Shown: one piece after another, positions 41,221-49,534 of the stretch
Position numbering within the stretch: position 1 is the stretch's first letter
Layout: every line of letters begins with the position of its first letter
Origin: Akkermansia muciniphila
GTDB taxonomy: Bacteria > Verrucomicrobiota > Verrucomicrobiia > Verrucomicrobiales > DEV007
Direction: 5' to 3'
NCBI GenBank assembly: GCA_945883495.1
Contig: CAMCXS010000009.1
Span: 35,238-99,237, forward strand
Length of the DNA stretch: 64,000 nucleotides
The notes under the pieces: generated by a model
Databases searched by the model: none
What the model was told of the DNA's origin: nothing
What the model saw: the letters and a program-made list of their open reading frames with translations, nothing else
Translations under genes and position numbers: made by a program

Positions 41221-42324
41221 TTACCAACTCGGAAAACGCGGAGTCTCCCCCAGCAGGGAAGGCAGCAAGAAGGCGTGCTGCTCCAGGAAGCTTGCCGCAC
41301 CGTGCCAATCCAAATATTGCATCGTCCAAATCCCGATGCCGTAGGCCAGCCCAGCTGTCAGGATCAGAAAGCGGGGGACAAAATTACGCAGCGCTCCCTG
41401 GGGCCGTGCGTGAGGGAGGCGCTCCGCCCGGTAAACGGCCCAACCCGTGAGGATTCTGGCGGGCCAGAGAAGGACGATGAAGAAAAGCCCGGGTAGCCAG
41501 GCCAAGTCGTCTGGCGGCAACTCAATTCGCAAAAGATAAAGCGGCAATGCGGCGGCCAACGTGGCTAGCACGGCGACGAAGCAGGCCCAAGGAGCTTGGC
41601 GGAAAAGGAGCCGGTGCCGACTCCAGTCGAACAGATCGCCCCAGCGGCCACTGGCGGCAAAACGCGCTTGGACCAACGGCAGCCCCGTCGACACGGGCAC
41701 CAGGAGGACGATGCCGGCGGCGGCCACCAGAATCGCCGCGTTGTTGGCAATGCGCGACGCCGCGATCAGCAGCAAGGCGGGCACGATGATCCACAAAAAG
41801 CTGCCGGTCCAACCCCGCAGCCCCAGCCAAAACAGCTTGGGCAAGCGCAGGTCCACGATGAAGGCGAGCAATCCGTCCCGCGCCCGGGCGAAGAACCGCC
41901 GCGGGGCGTCTTGGGTCTCTTGGCCCGCGTACCGGGAACCGGCCGACAAGAGTCCCAAAACCACCGCTACCGCCAATCCCGCGCTCAGCCAGGTGAGGAG
42001 ATTGCTGGTGAACCGCATGGAGCCGGCGGAGCTTTCCCCCAGCAACGTCGCGTCCGTCCGCAAGCTGGAGATGAAGCGAATGGGCAACACCAGCAACCAG
42101 CCGGCCAGTGCCGCCGATCCCGCGATGCCCGCTTGGCGCACTCCGAAAACGCCATCCCGCCATCGGCCCGAATGAGCGGTGCGTCCCGCTGCCTCCAGGA
42201 GGTAGCCAAACGCTAGGAAATTGAGCACCGGCATCGAGGAAAGCACCGCCAGCCCGATCACGAGGCAAAGCCAACCGAATAGGCCGCTCCCTACGCGCCA
42301 GAGAAGTCGGGCCAGAGGTTTCAT
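41221..42324 (-). CDS. Polytopic membrane protein (DUF4013-like)
   Basis: A 367-residue protein with about eight hydrophobic segments, beginning LFGWLCLVIGLAVLSSMPVL. NFLAFGYLLEAAGRTAHSGR and the following G-V-R-Q-A loop resemble DUF4013-type membrane proteins of PVC bacteria. Charged loops separate the helices and no catalytic motif is visible. It is the first gene of its minus-strand unit and divergent from the DUF1549 gene by 37 bases. Function unknown. Confidence 0.65.
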   Translation of the reverse strand: MKPLARLLWRVGSGLFGWLCLVIGLAVLSSMPVLNFLAFGYLLEAAGRTAHSGRWRDGVFGVRQAGIAGSAALAGWLLVLPIRFISSLRTDATLLGESSAGSMRFTSNLLTWLSAGLAVAVVLGLLSAGSRYAGQETQDAPRRFFARARDGLLAFIVDLRLPKLFWLGLRGWTGSFLWIIVPALLLIAASRIANNAAILVAAAGIVLLVPVSTGLPLVQARFAASGRWGDLFDWSRHRLLFRQAPWACFVAVLATLAAALPLYLLRIELPPDDLAWLPGLFFIVLLWPARILTGWAVYRAERLPHARPQGALRNFVPRFLILTAGLAYGIGIWTMQYLDWHGAASFLEQHAFLLPSLLGETPRFPSW

Positions 42325-42361
42325 GCTTGGCGAGGCACCACGATGCCGCTAGTCTAAAGGC

Positions 42362-43987
42362 GTGGCTCGGGTCACGGCAATTCCCGTTTGGTTGCGCACT
42401 CTCCTTTTCCTGGTGGTGGCCTCTCTCGCCGTGGCCGGTAGTTTGGCGCTGCTCTGGCGGGCCCCGTTGGAAGCCGTCCATCCCGCCTCCATCGCTCCGC
42501 CTGAGCCGGAAATCGTGGCTGCCGCCCAACGTGTCGATGTCGAGTTCAGCGCCGCTTGGTCCGCCGCTGCGCAGACGTCGGCGCCCTTGGCCGATGACTT
42601 CACCGTCCTCAGAAGGCTGAGTCTGGCGCTGTTCGGCACCATCCCGTCCTTTGAGGAGATCCGCCTGGCCCGCCAAGTACCCGCGGAACGCCGGATCAGC
42701 TGGTGGCTCGATCGTGCCTTCCGCGACCCACGGTATGGCGACTACGTGGCGGAGCGCTTCGCGCGAGTTTGCGTGGGGACGGAATCCGGGCCGTTTCTCG
42801 TCTTCCGGCGCCGCCGCTTCGTCGATTGGTGGAGCGAGCAACTCCAGGCGAACCGGCCCTACGACAGCTTCGTGCGGAGTTTGATCGCATCCACGGGTTC
42901 CTGGACGACTTCGCCGGAAACGAATTTCGTGACCCGTGAAGTGGTGCCGAAGCACGGTCCCGACGAGGCGCGGTTGGCGGCCCGGGTGAGCCGGGGGTTC
43001 CTGGGGATCCGACTCGACTGCGTGGAATGCCACGACGATTTTCTCGAAGGGAATTGGAAGCAGACGGATTTTCACCGGTTGGCCTCGTTTTTCCGGGAAA
43101 CGGACCTCGCGGTGACGGGGGTCTCGGATACGGCGAAAGCGGCTTATCAAGTGCGGATGCGCGGCGCGGCCGCCGAGACACCGGTGGAGGCGGGGGTTCC
43201 GTTTGGGGCGCAGTGGCTGCCGGCGGAGGGCAAGCTGCGGAGCCGTTTGGCCAGTTGGGTCACGCATCCGGAGAACGCCTCCTTCTCCCGCACCGCCGTG
43301 AACCGGATCTGGGCGCTGCTTTTTGGGCAACCACTCGTCGCTCCGGTGGATCGGATTCCCCTGCAGGGCGATTTGCCCCCGGGCCTGGACCTCCTGGCGC
43401 GGGACTTCGTGGCTCACGGTTACAATTTGCAGCGGCTCATCCGGGTCATTGCCCACACCGAGGTCTTCCGCCGTTCCAGCCTGTCGCCGACGGACGCCGC
43501 CACCGCCACCGCTTGGACCAGCTTTCCCATGACCCGGCTCAGGCCCGAACAAGTCGCCCGCAGCATGTACCAAGCCGCTTCCCTATCCACCGTCGATGCC
43601 TCCTCGCATATCCTTCTGCGCCTGCAGCGCTTTGGGGAGACCCGCGACTTCGTGAATCGCTACGGGGATCAAGGGGCGGAGGAGTTTGAGCCGGTAACCG
43701 CCACCGTGGCGCAACGTCTTTTGCTGATGAACGGCAAATTGGTCCGGGAGCATGCCAAGGAAAACATCATCATGAATGCCGCGACCCGCATTGGTGCCCT
43801 CGCGCGTGATGATGCTGCCGCCGTGGAAGCGGCTTTCCTCGCCGTGCTCACCCGGACGCCGTCCCCCCAGGAAATGGAGCATTTCAGCACACTCCTCCAC
43901 GGGACCAAGCGCAGTGAGCGCGCCCGGCGGATGGAAGATCTGTATTGGAGCCTCTTTAACTCGACGGAGTTCTCATGGAATCATTGA
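42362..43987 (+). CDS. DUF1549/DUF1553 protein with a CxxCH motif
   Basis: A 541-residue protein of the planctomycete/verrucomicrobial DUF1549-DUF1553 type with an N-terminal membrane anchor (LRTLLFLVVASLAVAGSLAL). DUF1549 is at ~70-270 (LRRLSLALFGTIPSFEE, FLGIRLDCVECHDDFLEGNW) and DUF1553 at ~290-510 (SWVTHPENASFSRTAVNRIW, LFGQPLV). C-V-E-C-H fits a c-type haem site, although in this family it may bind metal instead. It is shorter than the usual 700-1000 residues because the leading cytochrome domain is absent. GTG start. It overlaps the following DUF1501 gene by 13 bases, its constant partner. Confidence 0.88.
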   Translation: MARVTAIPVWLRTLLFLVVASLAVAGSLALLWRAPLEAVHPASIAPPEPEIVAAAQRVDVEFSAAWSAAAQTSAPLADDFTVLRRLSLALFGTIPSFEEIRLARQVPAERRISWWLDRAFRDPRYGDYVAERFARVCVGTESGPFLVFRRRRFVDWWSEQLQANRPYDSFVRSLIASTGSWTTSPETNFVTREVVPKHGPDEARLAARVSRGFLGIRLDCVECHDDFLEGNWKQTDFHRLASFFRETDLAVTGVSDTAKAAYQVRMRGAAAETPVEAGVPFGAQWLPAEGKLRSRLASWVTHPENASFSRTAVNRIWALLFGQPLVAPVDRIPLQGDLPPGLDLLARDFVAHGYNLQRLIRVIAHTEVFRRSSLSPTDAATATAWTSFPMTRLRPEQVARSMYQAASLSTVDASSHILLRLQRFGETRDFVNRYGDQGAEEFEPVTATVAQRLLLMNGKLVREHAKENIIMNAATRIGALARDDAAAVEAAFLAVLTRTPSPQEMEHFSTLLHGTKRSERARRMEDLYWSLFNSTEFSWNH

Positions 43988-45222
43988 ACGGTCTCCGTCT
44001 CAGCCGTCGGCATCTGCTTTCGTGGCTCACGGTATTGGGTGATACGCTGGCGGTCCGGGCGGAAACGAGCCGCCAACCCGCGCAACACCTCATCCTGCTT
44101 TGGTTGGAAGGGGCACCCAGTCAGCTGGAGACCTTCGATCCCCACCCCGGCAGCCCGATCGCCTATGGTTCGACCGACATGGCCACTTCGGCGGCCGGGG
44201 TGCGGATCGGAAGCGGATTGGTCCACACGGCGGAGGTCATGGGTGAGGTCACGCTGATCCGTTCCATGGTCAGCCGGGAAGGAGATCATGAGCGGGCGGT
44301 CTACAACATGAAGACCGGTTACCGGCCCAATCCGGCGCTGATTCACCCGGCCATCGGAGCGATTTTTTGCCATGAGTTTCCGCGCAGTCCAGTGGAAATC
44401 CCCACCCACATTTCCATTCTCCCGAATCGCTGGGCGGCGCGAGGAGGATTCCTCGGGGGCGGCTTCGACGCCTTTCAACTCGGGGATCCCCAACTTCCCT
44501 TGCCCGACATGCGCGGCCCGGTCAGCGGGGAACGGGAGGCGCGACGGTTGGCCGGTTTGTCGGTGCTCGAAGACACCTTCTCCCGGGGGAGGGGAGAGCT
44601 CGATGCCAAGACGCTGCATCGTGTGAACTTGGAGCGTGCCCGGCGCATGATGAGCTCGGAACAGCTCCTGGCTTTCGACGTGACCGAAGAGCCCGCCGCC
44701 GTTCGCGCGGCTTACGGGGATTCGTCGTTCGGCCGCAGCTGTTTGGCGGCAAGGCGCTTGGTCGAGGCCGGGGTGCCATGCGTCGAGGTGACGCTTGATG
44801 GTTGGGACACTCACGTGAACAATCACGAACTCCAAGCCGCCCGGATCCAACTCCTCGATCCCGCCTTGGCCGCCCTGCTCCGCGACTTGCGGGAGCGCGA
44901 GCTCCTCGACCGTACGGTCGTCCTCTGTGGGGGAGAGTTTGGCCGCACGCCGAAGCTCAACGCCGTTGAAGGGCGCGACCATTGGCCTCACGGGTTCAGC
45001 GTCGCCCTCGCCGGCGGAGCTTTCCGCAAAGGTCACGTCTTCGGGGAAACCGACCCCACCGGAGCGGCTGGGCAACCGGCGAATCCGGTCCGAGTGGAAG
45101 ACCTCCACGCCACCCTCCAAACCGCGCTCGGCATGGATCCGGAATTTGAAGTGATGACGCCAGTGGGCCGGCCGTTGGCCTGGAGTGACGGGCGGGTGAT
45201 CCGGGACCTGCTGCGGGGCTAG
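43975..45222 (+). CDS. DUF1501 protein, Tat-type export
   Basis: A 415-residue member of the sulfatase-like DUF1501 family. RLSRRHLLSWL near the N-terminus looks like a twin-arginine signal. The core has HLILLWLEGAPSQLETFDPH, ISILPNRWAARGGFLGGGFD, VTLDGWDTHVNNH, and VVLCGGEFGRTPKLNAVEGR followed by DHWPHGFSVALAGG. These match the alkaline-phosphatase-like fold with metal-binding D-T-H and D-H. Always paired with DUF1549 proteins; the true substrate is unknown. The overlap with the upstream gene suggests coupled translation. Confidence 0.9.
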   Translation: MESLNGLRLSRRHLLSWLTVLGDTLAVRAETSRQPAQHLILLWLEGAPSQLETFDPHPGSPIAYGSTDMATSAAGVRIGSGLVHTAEVMGEVTLIRSMVSREGDHERAVYNMKTGYRPNPALIHPAIGAIFCHEFPRSPVEIPTHISILPNRWAARGGFLGGGFDAFQLGDPQLPLPDMRGPVSGEREARRLAGLSVLEDTFSRGRGELDAKTLHRVNLERARRMMSSEQLLAFDVTEEPAAVRAAYGDSSFGRSCLAARRLVEAGVPCVEVTLDGWDTHVNNHELQAARIQLLDPALAALLRDLRERELLDRTVVLCGGEFGRTPKLNAVEGRDHWPHGFSVALAGGAFRKGHVFGETDPTGAAGQPANPVRVEDLHATLQTALGMDPEFEVMTPVGRPLAWSDGRVIRDLLRG

Positions 45223-45256
45223 CTCTTGGCTTCCCGCCCCGACCAATCTTGCCAAA

Positions 45257-45880
45257 TCAACGGCCAAAGAGCTCCCGGAGCCGGTTGTGGCGCTCGTGCA
45301 ATTCTCTGACCCGGCTTTGCCCAGGCTTGCGGAGGGTGGCATCGCCTGTCCAGTCATCCATCGTCGCGTCATTCGTGAGCAAGACTGGCGAGCGAAGGCG
45401 GGCGGCTCGGGAATCGACCGTTAAGGCGGGAGGCAGGGTCTCTTCAGCTCCAGGCAACGATGGGTGAATCCAAAAGGTTCGTCCATTCCATTCGACGAGT
45501 GCTTTGGAAGCCCCTTGGCCGTCCCCGTGCTCAATCTTGAGCAGCCGCATGGCACCGGAACCAGGAGCTTGGTCGCTGGACGAGTCGAGCACAAAGGTTT
45601 GGAACGTTTTGCTGTGAAAGGCCACGGCGATTTCTGAGCCTCCGGCTTCTCCCCAGCCAGCCAGCCGGAGGTCGATGGCGTCCGAATTTTCTTCCTGAGG
45701 AAAAGTCACCGGCATTTGGGGAGCCGAGGGCCGTGCGAAAAGGGGGGCTTCCCAGAGGACGGAATAGCGGGTCACGTCCGCTTTTTCCGCTACGACAGGC
45801 GGGGCTGCCGTAGCGCTCATCAGAAAAGCCAGCGCAGCGGAAATGGGAGCGACGGCAACCGTCCAAGTCGGGAGCGTCAT
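45257..45880 (-). CDS. Unknown secreted protein at the end of the copper operon
   Basis: A 207-residue protein with a signal peptide (ending about LMSATAAPPVVA). The mature part is beta-rich, with a region that reads AGWGEAGGSEIAVAFHSK, TFQTFVLDSSSD, and a basic C-terminal helix (SRVRELHERHNRLRELFGR). I do not recognise the family. Its ATG overlaps the stop of the HMA gene by four bases, so it is coupled to the copper genes. There are no Cys or clustered Met/His that would bind copper. Confidence 0.65.
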   Translation of the reverse strand: MTLPTWTVAVAPISAALAFLMSATAAPPVVAEKADVTRYSVLWEAPLFARPSAPQMPVTFPQEENSDAIDLRLAGWGEAGGSEIAVAFHSKTFQTFVLDSSSDQAPGSGAMRLLKIEHGDGQGASKALVEWNGRTFWIHPSLPGAEETLPPALTVDSRAARLRSPVLLTNDATMDDWTGDATLRKPGQSRVRELHERHNRLRELFGR

Positions 45881-46209
45881 GGCTTAGAAGGTTGTGGAGC
45901 GGCCTGCGCGATGACTTGGTAATGGCCAGAAGTCGCGCCAAGAGCGGATTGGAGGGTGGCTGCGTCCAAGGCGCTAGAGGTGCTCTCAACGGTCATCACG
46001 GGAAGGTCTCCCTCCGCCGCCTTACGGATCTTCACCGAAGTGACGCCGTCCACTTTGCTGATGCGATCCTTGACCACCTTGGAACAAGCACCGCAGACGA
46101 CGCCGGCCACGGAGAAATGATAGGTGTAGATTTCCGGTTCACCCGCATGGGAGGCTGGCACACACGTCAGCGCGGCGGCAAGGGTGGCTAGAAGAGCTTT
46201 GAATTTCAT
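45877..46209 (-). CDS. Secreted heavy-metal-associated (HMA) domain protein
   Basis: A 110-residue protein with a signal peptide (MKFKALLATLAAALTCVPAS) and one HMA ferredoxin-like domain. GVVCGACSKVVKDRISKVDG holds the metal-binding C-x2-C, with Gly in place of the usual Met-Thr. It would carry Cu(I) in the periplasm, between the SCO-type protein and the multicopper oxidase encoded in the same operon. It overlaps both neighbours by four bases. Confidence 0.85.
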   Translation of the reverse strand: MKFKALLATLAAALTCVPASHAGEPEIYTYHFSVAGVVCGACSKVVKDRISKVDGVTSVKIRKAAEGDLPVMTVESTSSALDAATLQSALGATSGHYQVIAQAAPQPSKP

Positions 46210-47543
46210 GGAGAAACGGAATCGGGCGATGGGGCCGCCAAGAGCCGGGCTGCGTCAGCGCCAACTTGCCAGGCGGCTTCATTGCTGAGAAAGGGGTCTG
46301 GGTGGAAGACTTCGTAGCGTCCCCGGATGCGTCCCTCCTGGTCCACCAGCACCAAACGGAGGTCGTGTTCTTCTTCTTCCAATGGGTGGAGACGCTCTTC
46401 CGCTGGGATCAAGCGAGGCGGTTCCAAACCCAGTACGGTTTCCGTGAACCGGTTGACCTCATCTTTGCTGGCCGTGACGAACCACCAAGGATCTTCTTTT
46501 TTCGCGCCGGCCAGGTTGGCGAAGGTCTGGAAAAACTCAGGGGTTTCCCGCGGAGATGACGGCGAAACCGCCACCACGTGAAACTCGCCCGTTTCCGCGA
46601 AGGCATCGGTCAACCGTTTCATCGCGGCGAGCACCGCCTGGGAGCCATGCGGACAGAGGGTGTAAATGCGTCCGTAGACGGTGACTTTCCCCCGCAGCGA
46701 TGACGCACTGACGCGAACGCCGGACCGTTCGACGCCCGCCAGCTGGTCCGACACGACGCCGAGAACGGGCAGCTGAGGTTCTTCTCCGCCAGATGGCAGC
46801 GGACCTTCCTGGATGCGGAGTACAGGTCTGGGCGGAGCCTGGCCGGTGCCGGCCGCGGAAACTTCCGCGTGGATGTCCGCGTAGCGCTGGGCTGCCGTCC
46901 AACCAATGATCCGCTGCGCTTTTTCCCGGACGAGCGAATGGCGGACCAGGGGATTGAGCTTTGCCCATCGGCCGGTGGCGTGATTGCCGACGATGAGCGT
47001 GGCGGCATGCTGGCTCGGGTCATTGTCGATGGCGGGATCTTTCTCGCGCATCCCGAGATGCCAGCGCAACTCGCGGATTTCATCCCTGTTTCCGGTGAGA
47101 AATTGCCAATCTGGCACATCGGGATCCGCTGACTCCACGGCGTGTTGCTTGGCATAGCGGGCCAGCACCTCCGGAGTGTCCTGATCCGGGTTCACGGTGA
47201 TGGACAAGAACCGGACGCTCCGGCCAAACGAGGCGGTAAAGTCGCCGCGGAGGTTGCGGATGGTGACGTTGGTCAAGGGGCACGACCGCTCGCAATCCGC
47301 ATAGAAGAAGTTAATGACGACGGCGTGCCCTTTGACCAAGTCGGTGAAGAAGCGGACGCGTTCCCCGCGATGATTGGTCAGGACGGGATCCGGCAGAGAG
47401 TCCGCAAACTCTTGCCGCATCAGCAGGAGGCCTTTGTTCTGAAGTCCTGTGTCCCCGGCCGCCGTCAAGTTCCCCGGCTGCGAGAGCAGACAAGAGAACA
47501 AGACGGACAGGCAGCGACGGTGCCAGTTGGCAGCGGCCATCAT
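46206..47543 (-). CDS. Tandem SCO1/SenC-like protein, second domain degenerate
   Basis: A 445-residue exported protein holding two thioredoxin-like SCO domains. The first (~50-220) has the copper motif FYADCERSCPLTNVTIR (C-x3-C), a following R-F-L-S-I-T-V-N-P-D strand and the ligand His in DPSQHAATLIVG. The second (~255-430) has IYTLCPHGSQAVLAAMK, where the second Cys is lost, and EEEHDLRLVLVD with a His. So the first domain can bind copper and the second probably only in part. SCO proteins load Cu into oxidases. Two ATG codons (47543, 47540) are possible starts. It follows the multicopper oxidase gene by about 28 bases. Confidence 0.85.
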   Translation of the reverse strand: MMAAANWHRRCLSVLFSCLLSQPGNLTAAGDTGLQNKGLLLMRQEFADSLPDPVLTNHRGERVRFFTDLVKGHAVVINFFYADCERSCPLTNVTIRNLRGDFTASFGRSVRFLSITVNPDQDTPEVLARYAKQHAVESADPDVPDWQFLTGNRDEIRELRWHLGMREKDPAIDNDPSQHAATLIVGNHATGRWAKLNPLVRHSLVREKAQRIIGWTAAQRYADIHAEVSAAGTGQAPPRPVLRIQEGPLPSGGEEPQLPVLGVVSDQLAGVERSGVRVSASSLRGKVTVYGRIYTLCPHGSQAVLAAMKRLTDAFAETGEFHVVAVSPSSPRETPEFFQTFANLAGAKKEDPWWFVTASKDEVNRFTETVLGLEPPRLIPAEERLHPLEEEEHDLRLVLVDQEGRIRGRYEVFHPDPFLSNEAAWQVGADAARLLAAPSPDSVSP

Positions 47544-47571
47544 CAAGCGGGGTTGCTGGGGCAGGGAGGGT

Positions 47572-49359
47572 TTAGGCGAAGAACCGGTTCACGGGTTTGG
47601 CCCGGGCCGAAGCAGACTCCGCCACTTCAAATTGGAACATCATTTCCACGTCCTCGTGTTCGTTGTTGTGACAGTGGAACATGAACGGTCCTAGGAAGGT
47701 CCGGAAACGCATCCGGATGACGATGGAGGAGTTGGGTCCAAGCATCGTGACATCCTGTTTGAAGGAGTTGTGATACGCGGGTCGTGCTCCGGTGGTCAGG
47801 TTGCGCACTTGCTGGTGCGACTCAAGGTGGATGTGAATCGGGTGCCACCAGCCTCCCGAGCTGTTTTCCAGGGTCCACTCTTCCACGGAACCGAGCCGCG
47901 GCACCGCATTGGCGATGCGCTCATCGTAGAATTGGCCGTTGATGGCCCAGTGACCCTTCTTGCGCTCGAAGCGGAAGCTGCGCCGGATTTCCACTTCGCT
48001 CGCGGCGATCGGTTCATGCGGACGCAATTCCGTCTTGGCGGTGACGCTGGCGTTGGGGATCCCCGGCTTGGCGGCTACGACATCGAACCGCATCAGTTGG
48101 TGGATGAACTCCGGAGTTCCGGAAACCGTTGGGTTTTCGATCTCCTCCAGCTTGCCTTCAGGGCCCCGCTCATTGGTCTGCTCGAGGATGTTTTCAAGGA
48201 AGACCTGGGTGCCGGGTTTGTAGCGGGAGAAGTCGATGACGATGTCCACGCGTTTGCCGGGAGAAATGCCGAAGGCTTGGATTTCTTGCCCCTTCGGGAA
48301 CAACCAGGCATCGTTGCCGATCCGAAGCATGCGGGAATTGTCGCTCAATCGGATCCGGCGGTGGCGCGCCGTGGAAGCTCCCAGGAAGCGGAAGCGATAC
48401 TTGCGGGCCTCAACGGTAAAGCGTGGGTAGGCAGCACCGTTGATGGTCTCGACGTTCCCGAGGTAGCCGTTGTTGTTGTTGTTGTCGTACCACAGAACGC
48501 CGGAGCGGTGGAAGACCTTGTCGCCAAGGGCCAAATAGGTGTCGTAGGGATTGTTGTAAATCGTGTCCTCGTCCGACTGACCCGGGATTCCCGGGAGGAC
48601 GTTGCGCTTGATGAGATCGAGCTCCAAGGCATCGAAACAGGGCGCCGTTCCTGCTAATCCGCGGGCGACGTGGGATGCGGTAATGTCGGCGGCGTGGTCG
48701 TGGTACCAGATGTTGGATGGTGATTCCGAAATATCGAACGTCCCATCTTTGCGGCGCGGAAGGACGTTCGGGTAAAAGTAATCGCGGGAGGCACCGGGGA
48801 TCACGAGAAAGGATGCATGGCCATCGGAGTGACTTGGCCAGTGACCGCCGTGCATGTGGGTGCTGATTTCCTCCGGCAGTTGGTTGGTGGTCCGAACCAC
48901 CACGGGACGGCCGATTTGATACCGGAGCTGGGGGCCTGGGCTGACCGCTTGGCCGACCGTGCCGTCAGAATTCACCATGGCGTAGCCCCAGAACGGCGTC
49001 CGCAAACCCATGGACGGGGGGAGAATGAACGCTTCACCCGCCTTGGCTACCATGGCGTAGTACTGGGTGTTCTGCATGTTCCAATCCGCCGGGGCGGTGT
49101 AGAACTCTGGAGCCACTTTGTGCAAAACATCTCCGACCATCTTCCCGCCGTAGGCCGCCGGAATTTGCCCGGTGGAGAGCGGCTTCACGGGCACTGGAAA
49201 GGGTAGAGTGTGCTCCCAGCGCGGCACCTTCTGGATCGAGCCATCAAACTGGCTGTCGATCTCTAAAGGCGAGTCAGCATGGGCAGTGCTGCCAATATGG
49301 AAAACCGAGCCCGCCGCGATTCCTGCGCTCGACTTTAGTAGATTTCTCCGCGTCTTCAT
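47572..49359 (-). CDS. Multicopper oxidase, Tat-exported
   Basis: A 595-residue three-domain multicopper oxidase of the CotA/bilirubin oxidase type. The N-terminus MKTRRNLLKSSAGIAAGSVF is a twin-arginine signal. Copper sites are HMHGGHWPSHSDGH (~168), IWYHDHAADITASH (~219), GGWWHPIHIHLESHQ (~506) and FHCHNNEHEDVEMMF (~565), so all the type 1, 2 and 3 ligands are visible. It could oxidise Cu(I), phenols or Mn. First gene of the MCO-SCO-HMA-unknown operon. AT-rich DNA upstream (49360-49410) probably holds the promoter. Confidence 0.93.
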   Translation of the reverse strand: MKTRRNLLKSSAGIAAGSVFHIGSTAHADSPLEIDSQFDGSIQKVPRWEHTLPFPVPVKPLSTGQIPAAYGGKMVGDVLHKVAPEFYTAPADWNMQNTQYYAMVAKAGEAFILPPSMGLRTPFWGYAMVNSDGTVGQAVSPGPQLRYQIGRPVVVRTTNQLPEEISTHMHGGHWPSHSDGHASFLVIPGASRDYFYPNVLPRRKDGTFDISESPSNIWYHDHAADITASHVARGLAGTAPCFDALELDLIKRNVLPGIPGQSDEDTIYNNPYDTYLALGDKVFHRSGVLWYDNNNNNGYLGNVETINGAAYPRFTVEARKYRFRFLGASTARHRRIRLSDNSRMLRIGNDAWLFPKGQEIQAFGISPGKRVDIVIDFSRYKPGTQVFLENILEQTNERGPEGKLEEIENPTVSGTPEFIHQLMRFDVVAAKPGIPNASVTAKTELRPHEPIAASEVEIRRSFRFERKKGHWAINGQFYDERIANAVPRLGSVEEWTLENSSGGWWHPIHIHLESHQQVRNLTTGARPAYHNSFKQDVTMLGPNSSIVIRMRFRTFLGPFMFHCHNNEHEDVEMMFQFEVAESASARAKPVNRFFA

Positions 49360-49534
49360 GGTGATAACACATAGCGTTTATTAGAGTAAATCTAGTCGAT
49401 TCTTAGGGAAGTTTGCGCGTTTTCTCGTACTTTGGTGGCAATTTTGTTTATTATCGACTCCGCATCATGGTTCAGACTGGGCGAATATCGGCCATGTTTG
49501 GGCCAAGCGTCGCTTTCCGGGAGCGGGCCGACGC

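Noticed and set aside
42362..43987. Calling the DUF1549 protein a c-type cytochrome
   Set aside because: A single C-V-E-C-H inside DUF1549 is common in this family, and the separate cytochrome domain is missing, so haem binding is not assured.
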